Source: AP-15 sp963772965 | Lineage (GTDB): Bacteria > Pseudomonadota > Alphaproteobacteria > ATCC43930 > CGMCC-115725 | Assembly (NCBI GenBank): GCA_963772965.1 | Contig: CAVYZU010000003.1 | Location: 1-64,000 of the forward strand | Length of the DNA stretch: 64,000 nt | Direction of reading: 5' to 3' | In this document: piece after piece, positions 1-9,577 of the stretch | Layout: each line of letters opens with the position of its first letter | Numbering within the stretch: the stretch's first letter is position 1 | The notes under the pieces: model-generated | What the model was told of the DNA's origin: nothing | The model's input: only the letters and a program-made list of their open reading frames with translations | Databases searched by the model: none | Translations under genes and position numbers: made by a program

Positions 1-126
1 TTACCGATTAATCGCTATCTCGGCGAGCACAACCGCAAGCCCAAACCTTTCGTCTGGACCGCCGACCCCGACCGCATCATCGAGAAGGTCAATCGTGGGC
101 ACCAAGTGATCGCGTCAGACCACTAG
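1..126 (+). pseudogene. IS630-family transposase, C-terminal fragment cut by window edge
   Basis: The first 41 codons read LPINRYLGEHNRKPKPFVWT and onward to a TAG stop. They match the last residues of the IS630 transposases encoded elsewhere in this window. The element ends at about position 123, and the TAG stop is formed by the target TA (124-125) plus the next G. The rest of the element lies before the window. It has inserted into the NTPase remnant that continues at 126, so it is the second IS630 to hit that gene. Confidence 0.85.
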
Positions 127-334
127 ATCTGACCGGCGAGCGGTCACCAATTGCGACATGTATCCTTCGGACTGCGTGTACGATGCGCGTATCACGCCTA
201 ACGCATCCGGGAACTCTTTCTCAGAAATATCCCTGATGAATTCGTGAACATAATAGATCGACAAAAATTTTGTTTCGAAGGCGCGTTCTGTGAACTCCTC
301 TAAAAATCTCGCTACCCCATCAGTAGCAAGCTTT

Positions 335-1414
335 CTAGTGGTCTGACGCGATCACTTGGTGCCCGCGGTTGACCTTTTCGATGATACGGTCGGGATCGGC
401 GGTCCAGACGAACGGTTTGGGTTGGCGGTTGTGCTCGCCGAGATAGCGGTTGATCGCCGCTTGCAGGTCGACGAGCGAGCGGAAGACGCCCCGTTGCAGG
501 CGCCGTCGGGTCAGGGTCGCGAAGAAGCCTTCGACCGCATTGGCCCAGGAACACGAAGTCGGGGTGAAATGGAACACCCACCTGGGATGCCGCGCGAGCC
601 AGGCGCGTACTTTGGGATGTTTGTGGGCGGCGTAATTGTCGAGGATCGCGTGGACCAGTTTGCCGGCTGGGACAGCGGCCTCGATCCGGTTCAGAAAACG
701 GATGAATTCCTGATGACGGTGGCGCGCCATGCACTGGCCGATGACCGAGCCGTCGAGAACATTGAGTGCCGCGAACAGCGTGGTTGTGCCGTTACGGATG
801 TAATCGTGGGTCATCGTCCCGGCCCGGCCCTTTTTCATCGGCAAGCCGGGCTGGGTGCGGTCAAGCGCCTGGATTTGCGACTTCTCGTCAACCGACAGCA
901 CCAGACTGTGGGCCGGCGGGTCGAGATAGAGCCCAACCACGTCGCGCAGCTTGGCGGCAAAAGCCGGGTCTTGCGACAGCTTGAAGCGCTGCACCCGGTG
1001 CGGCTGTAGGCCGTGCGCCGCCCAGATGCGCTGCACCGAGCGCAGCGAGATACCGCTCGCCGCCGCCATCGCTCGGCCGGTCCAATGCGTCGCCTCCCCC
1101 GGCGGCTCCGCCAATGTCAGTTCGACCACGCGATCGACCAGCGCCGACGGCAATGGCGGCAGCCCGGGCTTTCTGGTCTTATCGTGTAGCAGGCCAGCCA
1201 CGCCTTCGCGCATGAACCGCTCCTGCCAGCGCCACACACAGGGCTTTGAAACCCCGGCGCGGCGCATAATCTCCGCCGTGCCACAGCCCTCTGCTGTGGC
1301 CAGGATGATCCGCGCCCGCCACACATGCTTTTGCCGGCTATTGCGATCCGCTACGACCGCGGCCAGTCGCTCACGGTCGGCGGCACTCACTTCGATGCTG
1401 ATCCCCTCGCGCAT
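335..1414 (-). CDS. IS630-family transposase (element A)
   Basis: This 359-residue DDE transposase should catalyse cut-and-paste movement of element A. It opens with an HTH region (GCGTAEIMRRAGVSKPCVWR). The catalytic acid residues are visible in SVDEKSQIQAL (Asp), HAILDNYAAHKHP (Asp) and SWANAVEGFFATLTRRR (Glu). Length is normal for IS630 and the frame is intact, so it may be active. The ATG at 1414 matches the start used by the other copies. The stop codon is not inside the element: TAG at 337-335 is formed from the duplicated target TA plus the neighbouring base. Confidence 0.9.
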   Translation of the reverse strand: MREGISIEVSAADRERLAAVVADRNSRQKHVWRARIILATAEGCGTAEIMRRAGVSKPCVWRWQERFMREGVAGLLHDKTRKPGLPPLPSALVDRVVELTLAEPPGEATHWTGRAMAAASGISLRSVQRIWAAHGLQPHRVQRFKLSQDPAFAAKLRDVVGLYLDPPAHSLVLSVDEKSQIQALDRTQPGLPMKKGRAGTMTHDYIRNGTTTLFAALNVLDGSVIGQCMARHRHQEFIRFLNRIEAAVPAGKLVHAILDNYAAHKHPKVRAWLARHPRWVFHFTPTSCSWANAVEGFFATLTRRRLQRGVFRSLVDLQAAINRYLGEHNRQPKPFVWTADPDRIIEKVNRGHQVIASDH

Positions 1415-1470
1415 CCAGCATCATTGCACAGACCCCACCAATATGGAATCCTATGATTGTGTCGTACCAC
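338..1470 (-). mobile_element. IS630-family element A, complete (1133 bp)
   Basis: The ends form an imperfect inverted repeat beginning GTGGT-n-n-GAC, and the element is flanked by TA on both sides (336-337 and 1471-1472). With its neighbours, the target is CTAG. It carries one transposase gene on the minus strand and interrupts the NTPase remnant in frame. Element B in this window has exactly the same 1133-bp length once its own insertion is removed. Confidence 0.88.
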
Positions 1471-1862
1471 TAGCGGTATACCAAGAGACGAGGTATTCTA
1501 AAAATCTTACATGCCTAAATCTTAGCTGAACGACGTTTGAGCCATCCCTAACGTAAACTTGTTCTGAAACGAGCGCGTTAACGATTTCGCCAGCGACGTT
1601 GTTGAAAATCGGCTCACAGCCTCGAATAATATCACAAGCATCAGCATAACTTATGGAGCTGGTTTTGGAATACAGCATCGCCATCGCGATTTCACTTGAC
1701 ACTCTTAAGAGGGCATTACCTTGAAATCCGGGAATGGGTCTTTTCAAGACATCTTCTTTTTTCTTTTCAAAATACAAAGCCATCACATTATAGTTTAAAA
1801 GATTATCGACATATACCCGACCGCCATATTTATTAGCTTCTGAAAACACCTGCAACGTGAAA

Positions 1863-2952
1863 CCCAAGTTCCGCAGTTTGATTTTGAACAGCATGGTAAC
1901 TCAATGGGTTGCAAGCCATTTTAAGTTTTAGGCACCACGGTTTTGGGTTCAGGCGGCGGGCGGCATCTCCTGGAAGACCGGCGGAAGGGTGAGGCCGATA
2001 GCGCGGCAGATCGGGTCGATGGTCGGGCCTGGCGCGGTGCGCAGGCGCGCCCGGCGACCATCCTGTTCGACATCGATTTCGCTGAGGTCGACAAGATCGT
2101 CGACGATGCGCTGCCATTCGAGCCGGCTGCGACGGGCGGCGAGCCGGTCGAAAAGCTCCTTGCGCAGGACAAGGGCGAGGAAGGTGCAGAAGACGTGGCC
2201 GCGGATGCCGGCGTCGGTTTTGTGGAAGATCGGGCGGGTGGCGAGCAGCGCCTTTGCGGTTTTGAAGGCGTCCTCCACGGCCAGCAGATTGCGGTAGCGC
2301 AACACGATCTGGAGCGCGGCGATCTTGGTGTTGGTGCGCAGCACGAAGAGACCGTCGAACCGGGTATCGGCCTCGATCTTGGCGCGGTCGATGACAAAGC
2401 CGCCGCCCGCGGGCGTCTTCAGGAAGCGACGAAAACCCTTGTTGGCGACGAGCGCCTTGTCGCCCTGGGCGAGCTTGCGCTCGAGACCGGCGACGATTTC
2501 GGCGCGCGCCGCGGCGTCCTTTTTGGCTTCCTCCTCGTTGCGGCAGATGATGTAGCGCCGCCCGGCGATCGTCGTCTCCCGGATCGCCAGTTCGGTCTCG
2601 CCTTTCTGGCGGGGAATGACGAGCGGCACGGCGAGGCCATCATCCTCGATGACCCCGGTGCGCACCTCGCGGCTGGTGCGTTCGCGCACGCCGAGGATGT
2701 ACTGGATCTTCTCGGCTTCGAGGGCGGCGATGGTATCGGCACTGATCATGCCGCGATCGGCAACGATGCAAGCATCGAGGATCCCAAAGCGCTCGCGCAG
2801 CCGTTTGACTACTGGCAACAACAGCGTCACGTCGGCCGTGTTGCCGGGCATCACAAAGGACGCGATCGGCCGGTCGGCGTCGTCAAGCACGATGCCGAGC
2901 ACGACCTGCTTCAGGTGACCGCGATAGTCTTTGGAGTGGCCGTACTGGCCTA
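1863..2952 (-). mobile_element. IS1634-family element, copy 1, truncated
   Basis: The right inverted-repeat end (CCCAAGTTCCGCAGTTTG, from 1863) is followed by sequence that is the reverse complement of 3933-5023 in copy 2. The identity runs to the CTAG at 2950-2953, where IS630 element B is inserted. The left half of copy 1 is not found beyond element B, so it was lost by deletion or recombination. Together with copy 2 it makes a long inverted repeat of about 1.1 kb. Confidence 0.85.
1949..2952 (-). pseudogene. IS1634-family transposase, N-terminally truncated
   Basis: The frame retains about 330 C-terminal residues, from the GQYGHSKD region to the PPVFQEMPPAA end, and matches copy 2 (3390-4937) over that range. 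The N-terminal 180 or so residues, including the FFDTTSLWFEG segment, were removed at the IS630 junction. It cannot encode a working enzyme. Confidence 0.85.
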
Positions 2953-3130
2953 GTGGTCTGACGCCAACATTTGGTTCCCTCGGTTGACTTTTTCGATAAT
3001 GCGATCGGGGTCGGCGGTCCAGACAAAGGGTTTGGGTTTGCGGTTATGCTCGCCGAGATAGCGGTTGATCGCGGCTTGCAGATCGACCAGCGAGCGGAAG
3101 ACGCCGCGCTGCAACCGCCGGCGGGTCAGG

Positions 3131-5023
3131 CCCAACTTCCTCAGTTTGGAGTAAATCGCTCGCTGGAAGCCGCGGAAACGCTAGGGATACGACCGGGCAC
3201 GCCAAGGTGTGGTGCTAAATCGGCCAGACGATTGCAATAGATATTGAGGAATTTGCTTGCGGCGGCCCAGAGAATCGTGGTGCTGGTACCGGAGAACAAA
3301 GGTGCCGCGCCATATTTGTCCGCGTCAAGAAGATTGGAGCCTACGAATACCTCTACCTCGTCGAGAACGCGCGCGAGGGCGGCCGCCACGTGCAGCGCGT
3401 CATCAAGGCGCTCGGCCGGCGCGATGAAGTTGAGGCCTCGGGGCTGATCGATGGGCTGATCGCCTCGGCGGCGCGCCATTCGCGCCGCTCGATCGTGTTG
3501 TCGAGTTTTTATCGCGGCGAATTGCCGGAGCTGCACCGCCTCAGCATCGGACCTGATCTGGTGTTCGGCTGGCTGTGGGCGGAAACAGGATGCCGCGACG
3601 TGCTCAAGAGCCTCGTCTCCGACCGGCGCTTTTCCTTTGATGTCGAGCGCGCCGTCTATCTCACGGTGCTGCACCGGCTGATGATCTCGGGCTCCGACCG
3701 CCATGCCAGCGACTGGCTGAGCCGGGTACGTGTGCCGGGCACCGATGGGCTCGATCTCGACCACGCCTATAAGGCGATGGCCTGGCTTGGCGAAGTCGAC
3801 GCGGCCGGCCGCAGCACCGCCGAGGCCATCGAGGAGGCACTCTATCACCACCGCCAGCCGCTGTTCGGCGCCGTTTCGATCGCGTTTTTCGACACCACCA
3901 GTTTATGGTTCGAGGGGGCCGGCGGCGAGAGCCTAGGCCAGTACGGCCACTCCAAAGACTATCGCGGTCACCTGAAGCAGGTCGTGCTCGGCATCGTGCT
4001 TGACGACGCCGACCGGCCGATCGCGTCCTTTGTGATGCCCGGCAACACGGCCGACGTGACGCTGTTGTTGCCAGTAGTCAAACGGCTGCGCGAGCGCTTT
4101 GGGATCCTCGATGCTTGCATCGTTGCCGATCGCGGCATGATCAGTGCCGATACCATCGCCGCCCTCGAAGCCGAGAAGATCCAGTACATCCTCGGCGTGC
4201 GCGAACGCACCAGCCGCGAGGTGCGCACCGGGGTCATCGAGGATGATGGCCTCGCCGTGCCGCTCGTCATTCCCCGCCAGAAAGGCGAGACCGAACTGGC
4301 GATCCGGGAGACGACGATCGCCGGGCGGCGCTACATCATCTGCCGCAACGAGGAGGAAGCCAAAAAGGACGCCGCGGCGCGCGCCGAAATCGTCGCCGGT
4401 CTCGAGCGCAAGCTCGCCCAGGGCGACAAGGCGCTCGTCGCCAACAAGGGTTTTCGTCGCTTCCTGAAGACGCCCGCGGGCGGCGGCTTTGTCATCGACC
4501 GCGCCAAGATCGAGGCCGATACCCGGTTCGACGGTCTCTTCGTGCTGCGCACCAACACCAAGATCGCCGCGCTCCAGATCGTGTTGCGCTACCGCAATCT
4601 GCTGGCCGTGGAGGACGCCTTCAAAACCGCAAAGGCGCTGCTCGCCACCCGCCCGATCTTCCACAAAACCGACGCCGGCATCCGCGGCCACGTCTTCTGC
4701 ACCTTCCTCGCCCTTGTCCTGCGCAAGGAGCTTTTCGACCGGCTCGCCGCCCGTCGCAGCCGGCTCGAATGGCAGCGCATCGTCGACGATCTTGTCGACC
4801 TCAGCGAAATCGATGTCGAACAGGATGGTCGCCGGGCGCGCCTGCGCACCGCGCCAGGCCCGACCATCGACCCGATCTGCCGCGCTATCGGCCTCACCCT
4901 TCCGCCGGTCTTCCAGGAGATGCCGCCCGCCGCCTGAACCCAAAACCGTGGTGCCTAAAACTTAAAATGGCTTGCAACCCATTGAGTTACCATGCTGTTC
5001 AAAATCAAACTGCGGAACTTGGG
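3131..5023 (+). mobile_element. IS1634-family element, copy 2, complete (1893 bp)
   Basis: Both ends begin with the imperfect inverted repeat CCCAA-n-TTCC-n-CAGTTTG. The element is flanked by a 5-bp direct repeat TCAGG (3126-3130 and 5024-5028), as expected for recent transposition. It sits inside the transposase gene of IS630 element B and carries one transposase gene on the plus strand. Confidence 0.88.
3390..4937 (+). CDS. IS1634-family transposase
   Basis: This 515-residue DDE transposase of the IS4 superfamily, IS1634 branch, carries typical blocks: SIAFFDTTSLWFEGAGGE, GQYGHSKD, ACIVADRGMIS and YILGVRERTSREV. The C-terminal region (FVCTFLALVLRKEL-like helix) is also present. The reading frame is open upstream to 3312 and encodes IFVRVKKIGAYEYLYLVENA, which looks like the real N-terminus of this family. 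The ATA at 3312 may be a degraded start codon, so translation may begin upstream of the GTG at 3390 given here. The frame is otherwise intact. Confidence 0.85.
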   Translation: MQRVIKALGRRDEVEASGLIDGLIASAARHSRRSIVLSSFYRGELPELHRLSIGPDLVFGWLWAETGCRDVLKSLVSDRRFSFDVERAVYLTVLHRLMISGSDRHASDWLSRVRVPGTDGLDLDHAYKAMAWLGEVDAAGRSTAEAIEEALYHHRQPLFGAVSIAFFDTTSLWFEGAGGESLGQYGHSKDYRGHLKQVVLGIVLDDADRPIASFVMPGNTADVTLLLPVVKRLRERFGILDACIVADRGMISADTIAALEAEKIQYILGVRERTSREVRTGVIEDDGLAVPLVIPRQKGETELAIRETTIAGRRYIICRNEEEAKKDAAARAEIVAGLERKLAQGDKALVANKGFRRFLKTPAGGGFVIDRAKIEADTRFDGLFVLRTNTKIAALQIVLRYRNLLAVEDAFKTAKALLATRPIFHKTDAGIRGHVFCTFLALVLRKELFDRLAARRSRLEWQRIVDDLVDLSEIDVEQDGRRARLRTAPGPTIDPICRAIGLTLPPVFQEMPPAA

Positions 5024-5985
5024 TCAGGGTGGCAAAAAAGCCTTCAACGGCATTGGCCCAGGAGCATGACGTGGGCGTGAAGTGAAACGTCCAGCGTGGA
5101 TGCCGCGCAAGCCAGGCGCGGACCTTGGGATGCTTGTGGGCGGCATAGTTGTCGAGGATCACATGAATGAGCTTGCCGGCCAGGACAACGGCCTCGACCC
5201 GATTGAGGAAGCGGATGAACTCCTGGTGGCGGTGACGCGCCATGCATTGGCCGATGACCGAGCCGTCAAGGACATTGAGCGCCGCAAACAGCGTCGTCGT
5301 GCCGTTGCGGATGTAATCATGGGTCATTGTCCCGGCTCGACCCTTCTTGATCGGCAAGCCGGGCTGGGTGCGGTCGAGAGCCTGAATTTGCGACTTCTCG
5401 TCGACCGACAGCACCAGGCTGTGGGCCGGCGGGTCGAGATATAGCCCGACCACGTCACGCAATTTGGCGGCAAACGCCGGGTCTTGCGACAGCTTGAAAC
5501 GCCGCACTCGGTGCGGCTGCAGACCGTGCGCCGCCCAGATCCGCTGCACCGAGCGCAGCGAGATGCCGCTCGCCACCGCCATCGCCCGGCCGGTCCAGTG
5601 GGTTGCCTCGCCTGGCGGCTCCGCCAGCGTCAACTCGACCACTCGGTCAATAACCGCCGCAGGCGTCGGCGGCAAACCGGGTTTGCGCGTCTTGTCGTGC
5701 AGCAGGCCGGCCACCCCTTCGCGCATGAAGCGCTCCTGCCAGCGCCACACGCACGGCTTCGATACTCCGGCGCGGCGCATGATCTCGGCCGTACCGCAGC
5801 CCTCCGCGGTCGCCAAAATGATCTGTGCCCGCCACACATGCTTTTGCCGGCTGTTGCGATCCGCCACCACCGCCGCCAGTCGTTCGCGGTCGCCGGCACT
5901 CACTTCGATGCTGATCCCCTCGCGCATCGCGCATCATCGCACACCCCGCTCCAATATGGAATCCTATGATTGCGTCGTACCACTA

Positions 5986-6365
5986 GGCGTACGGCTCAGG
6001 CGAGGCAGGACCGGCCTCCTATGCGGCGCAACAATCGGCCGTTACGCGTCTTAACGGAGCAGAGTTCCCTAGCGGGGTCCCCGGCAACGGTTGCAACGTC
6101 ACCTGCAGCGAGGGAGCCGCGGACTGCGGACGTGTTGGTAGGGAACGTGGGCGAGACGAAGCCACCTTCTTCATCTGCTTTGGCACGAGACCCAAAAGTT
6201 GCGGGACAGGTGCTTCCAACTTACCCTGCTGGTAAGCGGCCGTCGGGTCCGACCCCTGTTGTGCAGCCGCCCGCGCGGGCGGCAAAATCAAATCAGACCC
6301 TTAGTTCCTTTCTTAGCCGCTTTCGGACTCGTGGTAAGTAATAAATTCCCGATGGTAGGCTGACT
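5986..6365. other. Intergenic/remnant stretch with no recognised gene
   Basis: Two plus-strand frames stay open from the IS630 border. One runs to about 6234 and is Cys-containing (GCNVTCSEGAADCG). The other runs to 6341 and is Pro/Ser-rich. Either could be the tail of a gene cut by element B. Neither has a recognisable domain, and they overlap, so at most one is real. Confidence 0.3.
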
Positions 6366-6806
6366 ATGCACTGGGCGGCGAACACAATCACTCAAGCCGT
6401 AGATAATGACCGAGCTGCGCCATCATGGTCGCTTGTTGAGGAAGATGACGAGGAAATACAACAGGCTTCTGGAGAAGCTGTTAATCGCATAGCCCTGTGT
6501 CTTTCAGGAGGTGGCTTTAGAGCAGCTTTATTTCACCTCGGTGCAATTAGATGCCTAACCGAGCGGGGCATCCTTTCGCGGGTGGATACAATCGTATCAG
6601 TATCTGGGGGGAGCATCCTTGCTGCCTATTTAGCCAACGTAATCTCCCCCTGGCCCACCCCGGGGGCTATTTTCGGGAATAGGCAAGCGGCGGTTTCTAC
6701 TCCATTTCATGCTTTTGTCGGCAGGAATCTTCGCACCTGGCCCATATTGGTCCGTTACCTGCCACCCTGGAACGTTTTCAGGTCGAGTATTCAATCAAGA
6801 GCGCTA

Positions 6807-7940
6807 GTGGTATGACCGAAACACAAGATTCCCTCAGTCGAGCTTTTGCGTCATGATGCTGCGATGCGCAGCGATGTTGAAGTCCGGCTTGGGCCGGGGG
6901 ATCGGGAGCGGCTTGAGGCAGTGGTGGGCGATCGCAATGCTGTCCAGAAGCATGTGTGGCGAGCGCGGATCATCCTGGCCACGGCAGAAGGCTGCGGCAC
7001 CGCCGAGGTGATGCGCCGGGCCGGCGTGTCGAAACCCTGCGTGTGGCGCTGGCAGCGCCGCTTCATGGAGGCGGGGGTCGATGGCCTGTTGCACGACAAG
7101 ACGCGCAAGCCCGGCAAAGCGCCGATCCCCGAGCCGGTCGTCGGGCGATTGATCGCGCTCACGCTCGGCGCGCCACCCGGCGAGACCACCCATTGGACGA
7201 GCCGCGCGATGGCCGACGCCATGGGGCTGGCGGTCAGCACCGTGCAAAAGATCTGGCGCGCCCATGGTCTCGCCCCGCATCGGTTGCAGGTCTTCAAACT
7301 CAGCCGCGACCCGCAGTTTGCCGCCAGGCTGCGCGATGTCGTGGGCCTTTACGTCGACCCTCCGGCGCACAGCCTGGTGCTGTCGGTCGATGAGAAGAGC
7401 CAGATCCAGGCGCTCGACCGCACTCAGCCGGGGTTGCCGATCAAGCAAGGCCGCGCCGGGACAATGACCCATGATTATATCCGCAACGGCACGACCACCC
7501 TGTTTGCCGCCCTCAATGTGCTCGACGGCACGGTCATCGGGCAGTGCATGCAGCGCCACCGGCACCAGGAATTCCTGCGCTTTCTCAATCGCCTCGAGCG
7601 CGACATCCCAGCCGGCCGACTGGTCCACGTGATCCTTGACAATTACGGCAGCCACAAGCACCCCAAAGTCAGGGCTTGGCTGGCCCGGCACCCGCGCTGG
7701 ACGTTCCACTTCACCCCCACCTCGGCATCCTGGCTCAACGCCGTCGAGGGCTTTTTTGCCAAGCTAACCCGCCGGCGATTGCAACGCGGCGTGTTTCACT
7801 CCCTCGTCGACCTCCAGGCCGCGATCAACCGTTACCTTGCCCAACACAACCACAGTCCAAAGCCGTTCACCTGGACCGCCGACCCCGACCGCATCATCGC
7901 CGCCGCCAACCGCGGGTACCAAGTGTTAAATTCGATCCAC
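6807..7940 (+). mobile_element. IS630-family element C, copy 1 (1134 bp)
   Basis: The element is flanked by TA (6805-6806, 7941-7942) within a CTAG target and has ends starting GTGGT. It differs from the copy at 42817-43950 by a single visible base (AAATTCG versus AGATTCG, near 7929). This near identity means recent movement. It is a different IS630 type from elements A and B. Confidence 0.9.
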
Positions 7941-7943
7941 TAG
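6864..7943 (+). CDS. IS630-family transposase (element C, copy 1)
   Basis: A 359-residue DDE transposase starts at the ATG at 6864, with an alternative TTG 18 bases upstream. The HTH is around GCGTAEVMRRAGVSKPCVWR. Catalytic acids lie in SVDEKSQIQAL, HVILDNYGSHKHP and SWLNAVEGFFAKLTRRR. The frame is intact, and the two near-identical copies suggest it is active. The TAG stop is completed by the duplicated target TA plus the adjacent G. Copy 1 ends QVLNSIH, copy 2 QVLDSIH. Confidence 0.9.
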   Translation: MRSDVEVRLGPGDRERLEAVVGDRNAVQKHVWRARIILATAEGCGTAEVMRRAGVSKPCVWRWQRRFMEAGVDGLLHDKTRKPGKAPIPEPVVGRLIALTLGAPPGETTHWTSRAMADAMGLAVSTVQKIWRAHGLAPHRLQVFKLSRDPQFAARLRDVVGLYVDPPAHSLVLSVDEKSQIQALDRTQPGLPIKQGRAGTMTHDYIRNGTTTLFAALNVLDGTVIGQCMQRHRHQEFLRFLNRLERDIPAGRLVHVILDNYGSHKHPKVRAWLARHPRWTFHFTPTSASWLNAVEGFFAKLTRRRLQRGVFHSLVDLQAAINRYLAQHNHSPKPFTWTADPDRIIAAANRGYQVLNSIH

Positions 7944-8972
7944 CTCGTAGATACGAGGTAAGATTAAATCCAAAGTTATTAATTGAACTTCCAGAACGAC
8001 CGCGATTTGTTTTCTGCGCAACTGACATGGTTTTCGGAGTGAATTGGATCTTTGAGCGCTCTCGAATGGGCGACTTTGTCGCAGGCTATTGCGAACCGGG
8101 TAAAACCACGATTGGCCAGGCGGTCGCGGCCTCATCCTGTTTTCCGCCGGTTTTTCAACCGATGCCTATAAACGGCAGAGCGCTTGCACTTCGACGAGGA
8201 CGGTTCCCAAATGGAGTTGGGCGGGACTCTCTTTTGAAGGGTTTGAGCCTGACTGATGGGGGCGTATACGACAACATGGGATTAGAACCCGCCTGGAAAA
8301 ATCACAAAATGATATTCGTCTCCGATGGCGGTGCGAGTTTCCAATTTCAACTAAGCAGGACGCCAGTCAAACGATTGCTCCGCTATAATGGAATAATCGG
8401 TGACCAAGCGAGCAAAATTCGGCGCAGGTGGTTAATGTCAATGTACCTTGATAAGCAACTTGAGGGATCCTTTTGGTCCGTTTCCAGTGCCGTCGATAAC
8501 TACGACCCCGGTGCACCTGGCTATTCAACGGCTTTTGCCAAAGAGATCATTGCACGAATACGGACCGACATGGATGCATTCTCCGAGGGGGAAGCGAAAG
8601 TGCTCGAAAATCGCGGGTTCACTTTGGCAGATGCGGGTCTTCGCTGCCACACGCGGCATTTACTCAAAGAGGTTGATCCACTTGGCGAGCCCTATCCAGA
8701 ATGGGTTGACGAGCGCGGCGCCAAAGCTGCTTTGCAGCACAGCCACAAGCGACGCTGGATTGGGCGGTTCATAGTTTGACAACGCCCTGACGGGAGTTGA
8801 GCGGATGACCGTTATCGGCGCACAAGCGACCGCCAGCTGCACGAACTCGAACCGCCGCTGTGCGGTATAGCGAACCTTCGGACCCGGTACCAAGCGTTAG
8901 ATTTTGACCAATAGCACTGCACGGGGCTGAGAGAGATCGCCGCGAGCCGGTGCTCTCCAGTGTCACAGGCCG

Positions 8973-9470
8973 TCAGCTCGGGGATTTGCCGAACATGATC
9001 CACCCGCCGCTGCTTGGCGTGGTGAACGCCGCCAGCGCGGTCTCTGCCCGAACCTTGCTGTCGGTGTACATGGCCGTGCGGCAGCGCCCGGTTCCCAAAT
9101 TGCCGCCGCTCGAGCAGAACGGGTGCGGTCCCTCGACCCTGATATCGCCCGCATAGAACGCGAACGCGTCGCCGCGCTTGACGCCGTGCCACTGGAAGGC
9201 CTCGAGGAAGAACTGCGCCATCGGGGCATAGCCGTCGTAAGGATTGAATATATCAACCTGAAAAGAGCAGTGCACCACAGAGGCACAGAGATCACAGAGA
9301 TTATTCAATTAGATAGAATCTCCCCACCGTCACCGGAAAGGTGAGCATTGGATTTTTTCAAGGTCTTGATGCTTCTCTGTGTCTCTGTGGTGCAAATGCC
9401 GGATTTAGGATCAACGTCCTTGGGTCCAAGCCCGGCACCCTCGTACACATTCTCCTGGCGGCGCGGGAGA
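8973..9470 (-). pseudogene. Degenerate second copy of the thiolase 3' end
   Basis: The minus strand encodes FNPYDGYAPMAQFFLEAFQW and on through SSGGWIMFGKSPS, matching the C-terminus of the thiolase at 10261-11577. It lacks the segment IEQLRGTAGARQV. Upstream of FNPYDG the homology is interrupted by a 152-bp repeat element (9258-9409) and then resumes to about 9470. Homology to the intact gene begins again at 10255, so the VapBC pair lies between two direct copies of this 3' end. Confidence 0.8.
9258..9409. repeat. Inverted-repeat element copy a (152 bp), inserted in the thiolase copy
   Basis: The termini carry CACCACAGAG-type arms in inverted orientation (9271 onward, and CTCTGTGGTG near 9384-9393). 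The element is bounded by the direct repeat ATCAAC (9252-9257 and 9410-9415). The intact thiolase gene has a single ATCAAC at the same place, so this is an insertion with a 6-bp target duplication. It matches copy d at 12603-12757 in the opposite orientation. Confidence 0.8.
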
Positions 9471-9577
9471 TCGCGGCGTGAGCCAAGCTCCCTCTCGTCA
9501 CGTCAGTTCGCTTGCATTCAACGCAGGCGTTGCACACAATGTTGGCATACGGATTTCGGATGGACCCCGAACCCTGG

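Larger units (their letters stand above)
126..1862 (-). pseudogene. C-terminal remnant of a putative STAND/NACHT-like NTPase, split by IS630
   Basis: Reading the minus strand from 1862 to 1473, removing the IS630 at 338-1470, and continuing from 335 to 126 gives one uninterrupted frame of about 200 codons. The piece RFRHVRFLEYLVSWYTARKL spans the insertion point and resembles the F-x-H-x(3)-EYL-x-A segment that follows the winged helix in STAND/NACHT NTPases. No Walker A or B motif survives, because the 5' side is cut by an IS1634 end at 1863 and the 3' side by another IS630 at 126. The sequence is visibly richer in A and T than its surroundings, which suggests acquisition by transfer. Such NTPases often act in defence or signalling, but that role is inference here. 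The family call rests on a short motif, so another large ATPase family is possible. Confidence 0.45.
2950..5927 (-). pseudogene. IS630-family transposase (element B), disrupted
   Basis: The 5' part (5927 down to 5029) encodes an HTH and all three catalytic acids, ending at VEGFFATLT. It then runs into IS1634 sequence and stops at 4962, giving 321 residues whose tail is foreign. The missing last residues (RRRLQRGVFRSLVDLQAAIN and onward) are encoded separately at 3130-2950. Before the IS1634 insertion the gene would have been full length and very similar to that of element A. Confidence 0.87.
2953..5983 (-). mobile_element. IS630-family element B, interrupted by an IS1634 element
   Basis: The two parts, 2953-3130 and 5029-5983, add up to 1133 bp, the same length as element A. 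Inside lies a complete IS1634 copy flanked by a duplicated TCAGG. The outer flanks are TA at 2951-2952 and 5984-5985 in CTAG contexts. The left flank is IS1634 copy 1, but the right flank is unrelated sequence. The element therefore sits at a rearrangement junction. Confidence 0.87.
6366..8779 (+). pseudogene. Patatin-like phospholipase, split in frame by IS630
   Basis: Joining 6366-6806 to 7943-8779 restores a single 425-residue patatin-like phospholipase. The oxyanion segment is LSGGGFRAALFHLGA (from about residue 46). The nucleophile Ser80 lies in SVSGGS, where the first Gly of GxSxG is Ser. The catalytic Asp252 lies in LTDGGVYDNMG. The protein would hydrolyse acyl esters of membrane lipids. 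The IS630 at 6807-7940 entered at CTAG within codon 147. As found, the gene makes only a 149-residue fragment lacking the catalytic Asp. Base composition is less GC-rich than the neighbours. Patatins occur both as housekeeping lipases and as effectors of anti-phage systems; nothing adjacent decides between these. Confidence 0.8.

Noticed and set aside
3933..4943. A 336-residue open frame antisense to the IS1634 transposase (also at 1943-2953)
   Set aside because: It is a mirror frame created by high GC codon usage. It appears wherever the transposase is copied and matches no family.
6366..8779. Calling the patatin gene a CBASS effector
   Set aside because: No cyclic-nucleotide synthase or other CBASS component is visible nearby, so the assignment would be speculation.
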